This document shows positions 4,884 through 5,853 of a stretch of 5,853 nucleotides of DNA, piece after piece. The position numbers were made by a program, and so were the translations under genes. Position 1 is the stretch's first letter; every line of letters begins with the position of its first letter. Source of the DNA: Chloroflexota bacterium (GTDB lineage: Bacteria; Chloroflexota; Limnocylindria; Limnocylindrales; CSP1-4); the NCBI GenBank assembly GCA_013695505.1, contig JACDAH010000397.1, forward strand, positions 1-5,853. Direction: 5' to 3'. The notes below the pieces were generated by a model that made no database searches, was not told the origin of the DNA, and was given only the letters and a program-made list of their open reading frames with translations.

Positions 4884-5853
4884 TCAGGCGAACAGGGCGG
4901 CCACGAACGCCTCCGGATCGAACGGGAGGAGGTCGCCGGCCTGTTCCCCCACCCCGACGAACCGGACCGGCACGCCGAGGTCGTGCTCGATCGCGAACAC
5001 GATGCCGCCCTTGGCGGTTGAATCGAGCTTGGTCAGGACGATCCCGGTGAGCCCGACCGACTCGTGGAACGCCTTCGCCTGGTGGAGGCCGTTCTGGCCG
5101 GTCGTCGCATCGAGGACGAAGAAGGTCTCGGGAACGGCGCCGGGAAGCCGCTTGTCGATGATCCGACGGATCTTCGTGAGCTCGTCCATCAGGTTCGACT
5201 TGGTATGGAGGCGGCCCGCGGTGTCGGCGATCACGAGGTCGGCGCCGCGAGCTACCGCGGCATCGATCGCGTCATAGACGACCGCGCCCGGATCGGCTCC
5301 GGGGGCATGCGACACGACCTGGACGCCGGCCCGGTCCGCCCAGATCATCAGCTGGTCGATCGCGGCTGCCCGGAACGTGTCGGCGGCGGCGAGCAGGACG
5401 TGACGTCCCTCGCCGGAGTAGCGGCTGGCGAGCTTGCCGATCGTCGTCGTCTTGCCGGTCCCGTTGACGCCGACGATGAGGATGATCGCGGGCCCGCCGC
5501 TGATCGCGGGGCGGGGCTCCCAGCCCGACTCGCGCGGGACGAGGAGGGCGCTCAGCTCGGCCCGGACGGCTGCTTCGGCGCCACCGGCATCACGGCGGCG
5601 ACGGGCGCCCTCGACGATGTCCATCGCGAGCGCAGCCCCCACGTCGCCGGCGATCAGCGTCTCCTCGACGTCGTCCCACGACGGACCGCTGCCGTCATCC
5701 CCGCCGAGGAACCCACGCAGGCGCGACATGAACCCGCCGCGGGTCCGCTGGAGGCCCTCGTCGAGCGAGCCGGCTGGTTCCACGGTCGGGACCACCGGCT
5801 CTGGCTCGGGGGCGTCGAAGAAAATCGGCTCGCTGGTGGGCTCGGGCTCGGCG
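4884..5853 (-). CDS. ftsY: SRP receptor GTPase FtsY, N-terminus cut by window edge
   Basis: FtsY is the membrane-associated SRP receptor; it forms the twin-GTPase complex with Ffh and hands nascent chains to the SecYEG translocon. The frame is open to the right edge, giving 323 codons minus the missing 5' part. Visible residues 1-27 are rich in Glu-Pro ([18 protein letters not shown]), typical of the variable acidic A region. The N domain starts near MSRLRGFLG (42-50). In the G domain the P-loop is [15 protein letters not shown] (128-142), [11 protein letters not shown] is at 158-168, [16 protein letters not shown] at 210-225 and [10 protein letters not shown] at 274-283. The C-terminus has the FtsY-specific [22 protein letters not shown]. 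These features separate it from Ffh, which has an M domain instead. A GTG at 5795 and an ATG at 5729 are possible starts, but the A-region-like sequence upstream argues for a start outside the window. A 333-bp gap separates it from ffh. Confidence 0.96.
   Translation of the reverse strand, partial: AEPEPTSEPIFFDAPEPEPVVPTVEPAGSLDEGLQRTRGGFMSRLRGFLGGDDGSGPSWDDVEETLIAGDVGAALAMDIVEGARRRRDAGGAEAAVRAELSALLVPRESGWEPRPAISGGPAIILIVGVNGTGKTTTIGKLASRYSGEGRHVLLAAADTFRAAAIDQLMIWADRAGVQVVSHAPGADPGAVVYDAIDAAVARGADLVIADTAGRLHTKSNLMDELTKIRRIIDKRLPGAVPETFFVLDATTGQNGLHQAKAFHESVGLTGIVLTKLDSTAKGGIVFAIEHDLGVPVRFVGVGEQAGDLLPFDPEAFVAALFA

Noticed and set aside
2979..5021. 680-codon open frame on the plus strand
   Set aside because: It is antisense to ffh and parts of ftsY and the DUF3352 gene, runs through the intergenic region, and is Arg/Asp/His-rich with no recognisable domain; a shadow of strongly biased real genes.
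4884..5795. FtsY starting at the GTG at 5795
   Set aside because: The frame stays open to the window edge and the upstream residues are Glu/Pro-rich like the FtsY A region, so the true start is more likely outside.

Overview
The window comes from a GC-rich bacterial chromosome. It holds one run of six genes, all on the minus strand. In transcription order these are ftsY (5' end outside the window), ffh, a large membrane-anchored DUF3352-type protein, rpsP, khpA and rimM (3' end outside the window). No mobile element, CRISPR array, tRNA or rRNA is visible.

Organism: the order rpsP-khpA-rimM (usually followed by trmD and rplS) next to ffh is widespread in Gram-positive-type bacteria. The S16 protein is only 85 residues and lacks the long C-terminal tail typical of actinobacterial S16. 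Together with the high GC and a DUF3352 protein in the cluster, this suggests a GC-rich Chloroflexota-like lineage (possibly Limnocylindria-like). That is inference, not proof; a high-GC actinobacterial relative is not fully excluded.

Layout: positions 4884-5853 are ftsY, the SRP receptor, with an acidic Pro/Glu N-terminus running off the edge. Positions 4551-4883 are the only sizeable non-coding stretch (333 bp). It contains an imperfect long-range inverted repeat (4717-4856) and several small hairpins. Positions 3216-4550 are ffh. The gene for the 691-residue DUF3352 protein (1123-3198) follows after 17 bp, with its Shine-Dalgarno abutting the ffh stop codon. After a 67-bp gap with a perfect 7-bp GC hairpin comes rpsP (798-1055), then khpA (556-789, 8-bp gap) and rimM (1-547, 8-bp gap).

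How the genes work together: Ffh (with SRP RNA, not seen here) and FtsY deliver ribosome-nascent-chain complexes to the membrane. S16, the RNA-binding protein KhpA and the 16S maturation factor RimM belong to ribosome assembly. The very short gaps from ffh to rimM indicate co-transcription. The least explained items are the DUF3352 protein, which has two related extracytoplasmic modules and sits between targeting and ribosome genes, and the inverted-repeat region between ftsY and ffh. The rest is conserved housekeeping.
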